Of a stretch of 64,000 nt of DNA, positions 37,701 to 45,800 are shown piece after piece. The translations under genes were made by a program, and so were the position numbers. The stretch spans positions 1 to 64,000 of the forward strand of contig NZ_JARYZI010000007.1 of the NCBI RefSeq assembly GCF_029914245.1, in the 5' to 3' direction. The DNA comes from Fusibacter bizertensis (GTDB lineage: Bacteria > Bacillota > Clostridia > Peptostreptococcales > Acidaminobacteraceae). Every line of letters starts with the position of its first letter. Within the stretch, counting starts at the first letter, position 1. The notes beneath the pieces were generated by a model. That model was not told where the DNA came from. It was given only the letters and a program-made list of their open reading frames with translations, and did no database searches.

Positions 37701-38629
37701 TGGTTCTGAGAAATGGTATTTATGGGAAATTTTACGGATGTTCAAATTATCCATATTGTAATAATAAGGCTATTTATAAAAGAAAAGAAGAAGTAAAAAG
37801 ACCCACAAAAGTAGATAGTTATTTTGAACTTGAAATTTCATCAAAAACTGAAATTGTTTTAGAAAGAAAATTGACACCATTAGTGGAAAATGTTCAAAAA
37901 AGTGAAATTATTCAAATAAACCATAACATTCCAACCATATCAGATAATTGTAAAAAAAAAAGTACATTAACTAATAACGATAATACCGAAAAAAGCAAGA
38001 AAAAATCTGATAATAATTTAAAAAAAGAGTCTATAATTAAACCAGTTGTTCAAAAGAAAATTATGAACATGAAAAAGGATATTCTTTCTGTTGAAAGTAT
38101 TGGGGCTAAATATAAATATGGTTCTGAAGTTACACATACAAGTTTTGGAAATGGAGTTGTAATACAAAATGATGGTAAAATAATTCGCGTAATTTTTGAT
38201 GATAATTCTACTCTTAGTTTCTCATACGATTCAGTGATTAGTGATAATATTTTAAGCATAAGGGAAAGGAATCAGATGAAAAAATCAGATGTTGAATTAT
38301 TGATTTCTGAATCTGACAAAATGTTCAAAAATAATGATTATAGCAAAAGAGCAATTGAAATAAATGTGAAAGTAATTATGAGTTTAAATCAAATTACAAA
38401 GACTTCAACTAAATATTATCTTAGATTAGCAAAAGCTTATAAGACGATTGGCCAGTTTGAGGAGGCTATTGCAACCTACAAAGATATTTTAGCAATCGAT
38501 CCCAAGAATAACGAGGCTTTAGATAATTTATCTTACTTAGTAAAATTGTTAAAAACTGTGCATGAGAATTACTTGGATGAATTCAACAGTTTCAGTAAGT
38601 TAAATGAGCAATTTGATTGTCAAGTATAA
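34724..38629 (+). CDS. Membrane-anchored UvrD/helicase IV-like protein with nuclease-like insert, topoisomerase-type zinc ribbons and TPR
   Basis: 1301 residues. A hydrophobic helix at 3-20 precedes a helical region. The superfamily 1 helicase core has Walker A ISGAGSGKT near 275, IIIDEYQDIS near 667, GDDWQSIYRFAG and the late VHKSKGLEADLVII and YVALTRSK motifs, closest by eye to helicase IV (HelD). An insert near 440-500 (FEELLIANYLFLHGINYEYE, then YKPDFYL and IYLEHFG) resembles a PD-(D/E)XK nuclease fold. Two topoisomerase-like zinc ribbons begin with CPLCG near 944 and CSACG near 986. A UvrD-type C-terminal FGxGVV segment follows, then a TPR near 1225-1290. Very AT-rich. Confidence 0.85.
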   Translation: MFYMEFVVIVLLIASFIIWSNKDKTTMADKYELWKNEFDAIFDIGRTYKNKNQMVYRYRNIYNEMKGFKGNVLMSPELIEAKLNEHNELILLLTQESRKANSLYKWKYRWTKKRRLQFIVLFEDTYDKTIKYSKSVETIKSIKKFNQLMSKLAQINFEKIENTVTKIREALKVINNSPIEYLSESKANKYRNPNVLSDLQNNLHLYSKYFDLNEIKSFINFQIEFDNFIMMYNKAFIEYELNMNKKFFDDINGYRLDEMQRIAIITDEENNMIISGAGSGKTLTLVGKIKYLMELRGIYSNEILAISFTNKAVDELSERLIKSTGQEIKVATFHKLGREILIKSLGRKIDIDDQELFLSVKKIIGKLSETNKYFSLNLSKYIGLYYYPSINSLDFECQNDLYSDLKSKGAMSINDCIKSNLSNNNLTTYLSERVKSFEELLIANYLFLHGINYEYEKPYEYDTSSLSHRQYKPDFYLSDFNIYLEHFGVDKDMKANHLKNEIERKNYIDGITWKRNIHKKYGTKLIETYSFYHRDGILYEKLDEILKSQGIIVQEYNNERMVKIASELIKSNFISNLAKTITTFIQLFKSNDYDSNYFGYLNNAINMGKSNIYTYRRELLLMAIIETVYDEYCAQLSSRHQYDFNDLINNAIKAVQCDLVKLNYKYIIIDEYQDISMNRYKLLKAIKDKSNCKIIAVGDDWQSIYRFAGSEVSLLHNFETLFGKTEVIKIPNTYRNSQELADVARKFILKNTRQIDKKVVSIKKLNDPIKLIVHSNGCQAEALINVLDNYVANNSKILLLGRTNSCINSIISSGFFELLEEGKVVYKSKPSMKIDFLTVHKSKGLEADLVIILNLNNKINGFPNKIENDPILRFVINDFDEYPFEEERRLFYVALTRSKNEVYLFCEKENESIFVNELIKDKKIEKYDFTNAQDGYEFLNRTCPLCGSESLIKRKSQFGDYLSCKNYPYCDYKISNVQVAIDNIKCSACGDYMVLRNGIYGKFYGCSNYPYCNNKAIYKRKEEVKRPTKVDSYFELEISSKTEIVLERKLTPLVENVQKSEIIQINHNIPTISDNCKKKSTLTNNDNTEKSKKKSDNNLKKESIIKPVVQKKIMNMKKDILSVESIGAKYKYGSEVTHTSFGNGVVIQNDGKIIRVIFDDNSTLSFSYDSVISDNILSIRERNQMKKSDVELLISESDKMFKNNDYSKRAIEINVKVIMSLNQITKTSTKYYLRLAKAYKTIGQFEEAIATYKDILAIDPKNNEALDNLSYLVKLLKTVHENYLDEFNSFSKLNEQFDCQV

Positions 38630-39138
38630 GCAATGATTATTTATTATTATGAAGACACCGGACTTGACTATAACTTACAAGGCATATCATATAACACAAT
38701 ACAGCATATAGGGAGAGCAATAAACAATATTACCCAAATTAAAAAGATACAACTATCCTAACATAGTAGAATACTCCTTTTGAACTTAGTCGGGTGACAC
38801 TAGTTTAAATTATGTCTTATAGATAGTCTCAACTATCACTATTTCGAAACTGAGAATTTCTGATTATCCGAAAGCAGTTTTAAATACTTGTATTGTTCAT
38901 CTTTTATTGCACGTTACTTGTAATATTAAATCGTAATGAGAATATCAAAATTGTTTGGTTTTGATTTGTTACAGTGAACCATATTATCAGTGACTTTTAA
39001 GTATTCTTTTGAAGTAATAGAAAGAACTTCATCTAAAACGCAGTCCTCGCAACTAAGGTTAAGAGTATGTTGGAGAAAAAATAACAAATTTTGACATAGT
39101 TTGCATGTTTCACTTTTTAAGTTTTAGTTACTGATAAT
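38630..39138. other. 509-bp region without a supported gene
   Basis: AT-rich. A 42-codon reading from ATG 38633 lacks a ribosome site and is probably chance or a remnant. I see no terminator, tRNA or strong repeat. Confidence 0.5.
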
Positions 39139-39561
39139 ATGATTATAAATGAATTCAAAAAAAATCTAAAAATATTTAATGAAGTTGAGGCTAGCATGAT
39201 AACTAAAAAACAATATGAAGATACAAAAAAATGGAATGAAGAAGTTGCAGTAAAATCATATAGAAGGAAAAAGGTATCAATTGATAAAATTATCAATTTT
39301 ACAGTAATAGATGGAATTACTTACATTGGTGGTGTTGCAGTATTCTTTGGTGGGATTTATTTTTGGATAAATTATGATTCTGTGTTATTAGTTGTAATTA
39401 GCTTTTTATTCTTTGCGTCAATCTATAGAGTTATTAATAACAAGGAAATTTTAGCGAATTTTATAAAATCAATTGAAAAACAAATAGTTGAAAATGATCC
39501 TAATGAAATTAAAAAAAGGAAAATTGGTAACGATGAAATTAATGAATGGATAGATTATTAA
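39139..39561 (+). CDS. Hypothetical membrane protein with two helices
   Basis: 140 residues, lysine-rich. Two adjacent hydrophobic helices (about 60-76 and 79-96) form a hairpin, with charged N- and C-terminal cytoplasmic parts. No family recognised. The start ATG has only a weak upstream site. It lies in the AT-rich island immediately before a NERD-domain gene, and may be functionally linked with it. Confidence 0.6.
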   Translation: MIINEFKKNLKIFNEVEASMITKKQYEDTKKWNEEVAVKSYRRKKVSIDKIINFTVIDGITYIGGVAVFFGGIYFWINYDSVLLVVISFLFFASIYRVINNKEILANFIKSIEKQIVENDPNEIKKRKIGNDEINEWIDY

Positions 39562-39697
39562 ATAAATTTAAATTATAAAAATTATTACATCGCCTAACTA
39601 TTATTGCAATATTTTACTTAGTTAATAATTCTATATTGAAAAGATAATATTGTGTTTCTATTATGTTTTGTAAAACTAATCTGAAAGGAGACAACTA

Positions 39698-40375
39698 ATG
39701 TTATATTTTGTGATGATACTTATTATTTCTTATTTTTGCTTTGATATTTACAAATACAACAAATGTAAATATAAGATTGAAACAAACAACAAATATGTGA
39801 AAGTGAGGCTTAACAAAGGTTTATTTGGTGAGTATTTGACCTACCGAATTTTGGAAAGTTTGTCTGGGTATAAGAAAATAACTGTAAATACATATATACC
39901 TAAAAAGAATGGCGAGACAACTGAAATTGATCTGATCTGCGTCCATGAAACTGGCATTTATTGTATAGAGTCAAAAAACTATAGTGGATGGATTTTTGGG
40001 GATGAAAAGTCTCAATATTGGACTCAATCTCTAAAAGGTGGCATGAAAAATAGATTTTTCAATCCAATTATGCAAAATGAAGGACATATAAAACATTTAA
40101 AGGAATTTTTAAGTGAAGATTATAGTGGTGAGTATTACTCAGTGATCGTTTTTAGTCAAAGGTGTGAACTAAAAAAGATTAAGATGAATTCAAAAGATAT
40201 TTTGTTAATGAGAAGACCATTTTTAAAAAGGCGTATGAGTAGAGCAATAGCGAAAAGGAATCAAGTATTAAGTGATTCAAAAGTTGATTTAATTTATGAT
40301 AAATTGGTTCAATATTCTGGTGTAAGTGAAGAAGAGAAACTTCAACATATCACTAACATAAAACGAAGAAAATAG
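39698..40375 (+). CDS. NERD-domain (nuclease-related) membrane-anchored protein
   Basis: 225 residues. A hydrophobic helix at 1-17 anchors the protein. A NERD domain (about 45-155) contains KGLFGEYLTYRILE, the acidic strand TTEIDLICVHETGIYCIESKNYSGWI and a late VIVFSQRCEL strand. The E...D...ESKN residues correspond to the E, D and ExK of the restriction-endonuclease-like fold. Ribosome site AAAGGAG. NERD proteins often accompany helicases or sit in defence loci. It is 14 bp upstream of the DUF4359-like gene, so the two are co-transcribed. Confidence 0.85.
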   Translation: MLYFVMILIISYFCFDIYKYNKCKYKIETNNKYVKVRLNKGLFGEYLTYRILESLSGYKKITVNTYIPKKNGETTEIDLICVHETGIYCIESKNYSGWIFGDEKSQYWTQSLKGGMKNRFFNPIMQNEGHIKHLKEFLSEDYSGEYYSVIVFSQRCELKKIKMNSKDILLMRRPFLKRRMSRAIAKRNQVLSDSKVDLIYDKLVQYSGVSEEEKLQHITNIKRRK

Positions 40376-40389
40376 TAGTAGGGGGCATT

Positions 40390-41175
40390 ATGAAACTAAA
40401 ATCATTTTTATGGTTTATGATAATATTGGGAATGTTTTTGTATGCTACAAATCCAAATAAAAATGATTTTAAGGAATTTATTGATAGTGAAATCAGCACT
40501 AAAATTTCTAATTCGGTTATAGAATCCAACTCTTATTTAGATGAAATAATTTCAGTCATTACTGGTAAAGTCGTATCCCAAGTGGCTGATGTGATATATG
40601 AAAGGACTGATTATATTTTCTTTAGCTATTACAAAATTGAAGGTATTGGCTTTAGATATGAATATTTGGGGATATCAAAGAATTTTTATCATGCATTTAC
40701 ACGAGAAGAGCCCAACGTAATTAATAGTTATTTTCATGCTAAAAAAACAAGTAATATTAGTAATGAAAATTCTGAAAATATTGAACCAAAGAATACTGAC
40801 GTTAATAATAGCACTTCAGAAACAATAGAATTAAATGAAGATGAGTTTACTAGTAGAGCGATAACTTTAAAACAGAAGGGTAAATTATCAATAAATTGTA
40901 TGGTTGTAGATGGTCCAGCATTAGATTATATCTTAATGGATAAAGATAACTTTGAAAGTTTTAAGAATAAGATTGAATTTGGTCTTGATAATGATGTGTT
41001 TGTAATTGAACAAGGTAAACTTGAATTGAATGCACTAAAAATAATTACTGCTACTTTAGATGCTGGAGAATATTACATTTTAATTGAAAATGGTGACATT
41101 GGACAAGTAGCACCGCCGGTAAATTTATTGAATGATGTAGCAAAAGTGAAAATAGAAATAATCATAAAAGACTAA
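40390..41175 (+). CDS. DUF4359-like exported or membrane-anchored protein
   Basis: 261 residues. An N-terminal hydrophobic segment (6-22) is followed by TNPNKNDFKEFI and, near 75-105, RTDYIFFSYYKI ... YLGISKNFYHAF, the pattern of DUF4359. A Ser/Asn/Glu-rich linker (about 118-145) leads to a C-terminal beta-rich region of about 90 residues with no family that I recognise. The main part probably faces outside. It follows the NERD gene closely (ribosome site GGGGGC). Confidence 0.65.
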   Translation: MKLKSFLWFMIILGMFLYATNPNKNDFKEFIDSEISTKISNSVIESNSYLDEIISVITGKVVSQVADVIYERTDYIFFSYYKIEGIGFRYEYLGISKNFYHAFTREEPNVINSYFHAKKTSNISNENSENIEPKNTDVNNSTSETIELNEDEFTSRAITLKQKGKLSINCMVVDGPALDYILMDKDNFESFKNKIEFGLDNDVFVIEQGKLELNALKIITATLDAGEYYILIENGDIGQVAPPVNLLNDVAKVKIEIIIKD

Positions 41176-41207
41176 ATTTCAAAATTAATCACCAGATCGG
41201 AGCCCCT

Positions 41208-44200
41208 ATGCCAACTCAAAACTTCTACGAATCCCCAATAAACAAAGCACTTGAAGCAAAGCTTGAAAAAATGCTCATGGATCATGAGATTATAAAAGAG
41301 GATATGGACGGGGCTGAAGCTGCGTCCATTTTGTCATTGTATTTGAAGAGAGCGCTTGAATATGGACTGAGACACTATAGTAAACAGAGTGAGTTACAGA
41401 CACAGGTGGATATCACTAATCTTTTGCTGGGTGAGGTCAGTCGTCTCACTGAAGATGAGGGTTTAGAGGATTGGCTGTTGACTGAATCTAGGGTTTTAAA
41501 GGTCATTGCCAGTAAACCTGTGGATAAGAAATTGCTTTTAGAGAAGATTCCACAGACATCGCTGTCGAAAAGTAGTCTTTTTACTGGGAGTCAAAGCGAA
41601 CCACAAGTATACAGAGAGCTAAAACGCGAGATCGCCTCCGCTGATCAGGTAGATTTACTAGTGTCTTTTATCAAGTTCAGTGGTCTCAGACTGATCTATG
41701 ATGACCTTGTGGAGCATACGAAAACCAAGCCTCTTAGAGTAATCACTACCAGTTATATGGGGGCGACTGATGCCAAAGCCATAGAGATGCTTGCAAAGCT
41801 TCCCAACACTGAGGTGCGTATCTCTTATGATACAAAAAGGACGAGACTTCATGCCAAAGCCTATTATTTTCAGCGCAGTACGGGATTTAGCACTGCTTAC
41901 ATAGGTTCTTCAAACATGTCCAAAGCTGCGTTAAGTGAAGGCACGGAGTGGAACATGAAAGTATCAGAGTACACCTCACCAGAGATTATCGCCAAGTTCA
42001 AGATCACGTTTGAAACGTACTGGCATATGAACGAGTTTGAGCCCTATCGTGATGGCTCTTTAGAAGATCAAGAGAAGCTTCAAAATGCACTTAAAGCTGA
42101 AAAGCAAATGGACAACGATCAGATGATGTTTTTTGACCTTAAGCCCTTTGCCTATCAACAGGAGATTCTAGAACAACTAGAGATTGAACGCTCTGTTCAC
42201 CATGTCTATCGGAATTTAGTCGTGGCAGCCACTGGTACTGGAAAGACCATGGTCGCTGCTTTCGATTTTTTACGGTTATATAAGGAAATCCCACATACGA
42301 GGCTTTTGTTTTTAGCGCATCGGGAAGAGATTTTGAAACAGAGCTGTAAGACGTACCGGGCGGTGCTGAAAGACCATAACTTTGGGGAATACTGGGTGGC
42401 GGGTCAAGCGCCAAGTCGGTATGAGCATGTATTTGCATCGATTCAGACCTTAAATGCTGGGGCGAAGTATCGTGAACTGCCAAGGGATCATTTTGATGTG
42501 ATCGTACTGGATGAGACGCATCATAGTGCTTCTGATAGTTACCAGAGAATCATCGCACATTTCTCGCCGAAGATCTTACTTGGGCTAACGGCCACACCAG
42601 AGCGGATGGACGGGAAATCCATCCTTGAGGATTTTGACCATAGGATCGCTTATGAGATTAGGCTTAACCAGGCGATAGAGCAGAACTTGCTTTGTCCTTT
42701 TCACTATTTTGGGGTCAGTGATGACACGGACCTTTCAAACATGAAGTGGCAATCAGGCAAATACGTCACAAGAGACCTCAGTGCCACTTATATCGGCGAT
42801 CATGCCAGAGATAGAGCGATCATCTCGGCGGTGGTGCGGTATATCAGTGATATGCAGACGGTTAAGGGACTGGGGTTTTGTGTAGATCAAGAACATGCAA
42901 AGCATATGTCGGAGGTGTTTCGCAGGGCGGGGATCGCTAGTGAATCGTTGGATGCGAATTCTTCAAAGCAAGACCGTCACAGCATACAGGGAAGACTCAA
43001 AAATGGCGAGATTAAGTTTATCTTCGTGGTTGACCTTTATAACGAAGGGGTGGACTTACCCTATGTGAACACGGTGCTTTTTCTTCGCCCTACAGAATCG
43101 GCGACTGTGTTTATCCAGCAGCTTGGGAGAGGACTTAGACTATATGAGGACAAAGAGGTGCTCACTGTCCTAGACTTTATCGGACAAGCCCATCAAAAAT
43201 ACGATTATCGCATGAAGTTTCAAAAGCTCGTAGGCAAGACACGTCACGCCGTAAGTGATGAGGTCGCCCTCGATTTTCCTTCTGTGCCTAGGAACTGCTT
43301 TGTACAGCTTGAAAAACTGGCGAAGGAATACGTCCTGAGAAACTTAGCCCAGGGGCAGACCAATATCAGAAAGCTAAGACAGATGATGATTGCCTTCCAA
43401 ACAGATGCGCAGCTCCCACTGACTTTACAGAACTTTTTAGCGTATTATGACCTCTCGCCAAATGAGCTATACAAAACCACTTGTCTCTTTGAACTTGCAG
43501 ATGCGCACTACCAAGCAACGCTCTCGTGTGATTTGCTAGAGAAAGTGAATTTGAAAGGTGTGTTTTATAAGATTAGCCAGATCGACGATGCTGGCTTTAT
43601 ACAGTTTGCCCTTAAATACCTACGCGCCCCGCTTATGTACCCTTTCGAGGGGCTTGCTCTTGAAGATCAGCGAAGGGGACTCATGCTCTTTTATACGCTT
43701 TCGGATGTGGAAAGTTCATTACCACTAGAGGACTATTTTAACCGTTTAAACACAGAGGCGTCACCCGTCATGATGGAGATGATCCAGTTACTTGAGCTCT
43801 GCCTTGAGGCAGTAGATCATATCCCTAAGACAATGGGACTGCCTGATATCCCCCTTGAACTTCATGCAAACTATAGCACTTCGCAGGTACTTTCTGCATT
43901 TGGGATCAATACGCTAGACAAGCTCATGCCTTTTAGAGAAGGGGTCAAATATATAGCCGATTACGGTGTAGATGTGTTTTTCATCACCCTTAAAAAGTCT
44001 GAGAAGCATTTCTCAGAGACGACTTTATATGAAGACTATGCCATCGACTCACAGCTCTTTCACTGGCAGTCTCAGAGCCGTACTACTTTAGAGAGTCCTA
44101 CAGGTCAACGGTATATAGGTCAAAGGACCAACGGTTCAAAAGTGATGCTCTTCGTACGTGAAGAGCGCAGTGATGAAAACGGTAAAACTGAGGTTTATAC

Positions 44201-44327
44201 CTGTCTTGGACTTGCTGATTATACCAGTCATCGAGGGAGTGCACCGATCAGTATCATCTATAAGCTTAGGGAGAAGATGCCTGTGAAATTGATGCGGGTT
44301 TCTAATCGGTTTGTGGGGATGGGGTAG
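41208..44327 (+). CDS. PLD-nuclease / DEAD-box helicase / DUF3427 protein
   Basis: 1039 residues. A phospholipase-D-like nuclease domain (about 125-275) has RLHAKAYYF and YIGSSNMSKAAL. A superfamily 2 helicase core has Walker A AATGTGKT near 342, DETHH near 434, GLTATPERMDG near 463 and the arginine-finger motif QQLGRGLRL near 645. DUF3427 forms the C-terminal third, ending YKLREKMPVKLMRVSNRF. Such proteins are proposed restriction or repair enzymes, often in defence islands. Base composition is host-like, unlike the AT-rich genes before it. Pieces of this gene recur downstream at 49157, 49768, 51331, 53471, 54188 and 55668. Confidence 0.93.
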   Translation: MPTQNFYESPINKALEAKLEKMLMDHEIIKEDMDGAEAASILSLYLKRALEYGLRHYSKQSELQTQVDITNLLLGEVSRLTEDEGLEDWLLTESRVLKVIASKPVDKKLLLEKIPQTSLSKSSLFTGSQSEPQVYRELKREIASADQVDLLVSFIKFSGLRLIYDDLVEHTKTKPLRVITTSYMGATDAKAIEMLAKLPNTEVRISYDTKRTRLHAKAYYFQRSTGFSTAYIGSSNMSKAALSEGTEWNMKVSEYTSPEIIAKFKITFETYWHMNEFEPYRDGSLEDQEKLQNALKAEKQMDNDQMMFFDLKPFAYQQEILEQLEIERSVHHVYRNLVVAATGTGKTMVAAFDFLRLYKEIPHTRLLFLAHREEILKQSCKTYRAVLKDHNFGEYWVAGQAPSRYEHVFASIQTLNAGAKYRELPRDHFDVIVLDETHHSASDSYQRIIAHFSPKILLGLTATPERMDGKSILEDFDHRIAYEIRLNQAIEQNLLCPFHYFGVSDDTDLSNMKWQSGKYVTRDLSATYIGDHARDRAIISAVVRYISDMQTVKGLGFCVDQEHAKHMSEVFRRAGIASESLDANSSKQDRHSIQGRLKNGEIKFIFVVDLYNEGVDLPYVNTVLFLRPTESATVFIQQLGRGLRLYEDKEVLTVLDFIGQAHQKYDYRMKFQKLVGKTRHAVSDEVALDFPSVPRNCFVQLEKLAKEYVLRNLAQGQTNIRKLRQMMIAFQTDAQLPLTLQNFLAYYDLSPNELYKTTCLFELADAHYQATLSCDLLEKVNLKGVFYKISQIDDAGFIQFALKYLRAPLMYPFEGLALEDQRRGLMLFYTLSDVESSLPLEDYFNRLNTEASPVMMEMIQLLELCLEAVDHIPKTMGLPDIPLELHANYSTSQVLSAFGINTLDKLMPFREGVKYIADYGVDVFFITLKKSEKHFSETTLYEDYAIDSQLFHWQSQSRTTLESPTGQRYIGQRTNGSKVMLFVREERSDENGKTEVYTCLGLADYTSHRGSAPISIIYKLREKMPVKLMRVSNRFVGMG

Positions 44328-44373
44328 GAGGTGATATAAAAAGTATTATTTTGAGAAAATAGGGGGGATGAAC

Positions 44374-44979
44374 ATGAAATTAGTTTTAGTGGATTATGAG
44401 AACATTCAAAATCTAGATGGTATTGATAAGATTAGTGATTATGAGATTAAGATACTTGTTGGGAAGAATCAAACCAAAGTGCCTATTGATTTAGTATTGC
44501 AAACGCAGCAACTAGGTAAGTCTTTAGAATGGCTTAAAGTAAATGGTCAAGGTAAAAATGCACTCGATTTTTACATAGCATATTATATAGGGAAATATAT
44601 TGAAGCTAATAAATATAGTGCTTTTGTGATTGTTTCAAAAGATACTGGATATGACCCTTTAATTGAGCATATTAATGAAGCTGCAAAATCGAAAATTGTT
44701 AAGCGTGTTACCAATATAACTCAGGTTCATCATAAACTGATGGAAAAGTCCATTACTCCGGAGATGAAGAAACTGATAGATCAACTTAGAAAGATTCAAG
44801 GTAATAAACGACCTAAAAAGAGAAGTACATTGAGCGGATTTGCGATGTCTGTTTTTGCAAATCACAAATCAACAGAAGAACTTAACGAAATTATTGAAGG
44901 TTTATATGTTGGGAAATTCATAAGTGAAGCAAATGGCATTATCAAGTACAATATTGACAATGTACCGCTTTCAAAATAG
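44374..44979 (+). CDS. PIN/NYN-like nuclease-fold protein
   Basis: 201 residues from ATG 44374, seven bases after AGGGGGG. KLVLVDYENIQNLD at the start supplies the first acidic residue of a PIN-like fold. KNALDFYIAYYIGKYIE and FVIVSKDTGYDPLIEHI supply the others, matching the DYEN ... ALD ... SxDxGYDPLI pattern of the PIN-like family. Probably an RNase. The C-terminal 60 residues are basic and helical and may bind nucleic acid. It lies 46 bp after the helicase gene, so co-expression is plausible. Confidence 0.8.
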   Translation: MKLVLVDYENIQNLDGIDKISDYEIKILVGKNQTKVPIDLVLQTQQLGKSLEWLKVNGQGKNALDFYIAYYIGKYIEANKYSAFVIVSKDTGYDPLIEHINEAAKSKIVKRVTNITQVHHKLMEKSITPEMKKLIDQLRKIQGNKRPKKRSTLSGFAMSVFANHKSTEELNEIIEGLYVGKFISEANGIIKYNIDNVPLSK

Positions 44980-45056
44980 ATTAAAAAATAAAAATAATTC
45001 TCACAATAAATGAATTCATTTTTAAATCAAACAAAAGGGAAATATGGGTGAATTTA

Positions 45057-45701
45057 ATGAGTATAGTCAACTTTGATGGAGTAGGTTTTGTTTATAAATT
45101 TTGGTGTAATGTCTTTTTAAGGATTGAAACGATCTTACCTTTTAGTATTTTACGAAAGTTTGTTTTTAAAAAGACTGATGCTTTCGCCGATAAATGGGTA
45201 GTATTTCATACGCTATTTAGTTTGAGCACTTTAATAACGGTGCATTACTTTGACATTGGATTATGGGGTAACATAATACTTGGATATGCAGCAATACGCG
45301 TTTTAGAAATTGTAATCTATCAGATCAATGTATTGCTATTTCATCCATACAAAGCGCTTATTATAGAAAAAAGAAAAGCTTATATATTGAAAAATCCCTA
45401 CAGAAGTGTAGTTCTTTTGGGACACAATTTTATAGAAGTTATATTTTGGTTTACAAGTTTGACTGAATTCGTTGAGCCCAATGGCAATCGACTACTATAT
45501 AACATAATGGACAATACTATAAGAATTTTTACTTTTAATTATGAAAAAGTTTCAAACAATGATAGTGGATTACAGTTATTGTTCTTTGTAGAAGTAATTT
45601 GTTGGATGGTTTTAACCATAATTTCTCTTGCAAAATTTATTGGAGAGTTACCACATGTACATCTTAGTCTAGAAACTAAAAAAAAGAAAAGATATAAATA
45701 A
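45057..45701 (+). CDS. Hypothetical membrane protein
   Basis: 214 residues from ATG 45057 (a GTG at 45048 is an alternative). Four hydrophobic helices are visible, near residues 42-62, 68-95, 115-140 and 182-205 of the longer form, with a basic C-terminus. No family recognised. AT-rich like the island. Confidence 0.6.
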   Translation: MSIVNFDGVGFVYKFWCNVFLRIETILPFSILRKFVFKKTDAFADKWVVFHTLFSLSTLITVHYFDIGLWGNIILGYAAIRVLEIVIYQINVLLFHPYKALIIEKRKAYILKNPYRSVVLLGHNFIEVIFWFTSLTEFVEPNGNRLLYNIMDNTIRIFTFNYEKVSNNDSGLQLLFFVEVICWMVLTIISLAKFIGELPHVHLSLETKKKKRYK

Positions 45702-45703
45702 AT

Positions 45704-45732
45704 TTCTTGAATTAATCGAAATTTCAAGAAAA
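45704..45732. repeat. Palindrome between the membrane protein and S-layer protein genes
   Basis: TTTCTTGAA (45704-45712) and TTCAAGAAA (45724-45732) form a 9-bp stem. It lacks a clear T run on the plus strand, so it is either a weak terminator or an operator for the following gene. Confidence 0.45.
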
Positions 45733-45800
45733 ATAATAATATGTTTAGAGCATGTTTATTATAAAATATATAAAATTAAACGACAAAGGGAGAAATACTA

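Noticed and set aside
38633-38761. A 42-codon reading after the large helicase gene
   Set aside because: No ribosome site, no recognisable motif, and composition no different from the surrounding non-coding DNA.
39592-39627. GCCTAAC ... GTTAATA considered as a fourth attC site
   Set aside because: Only 36 bp end to end, the second box has a mismatch, and the inner pairing is minimal.
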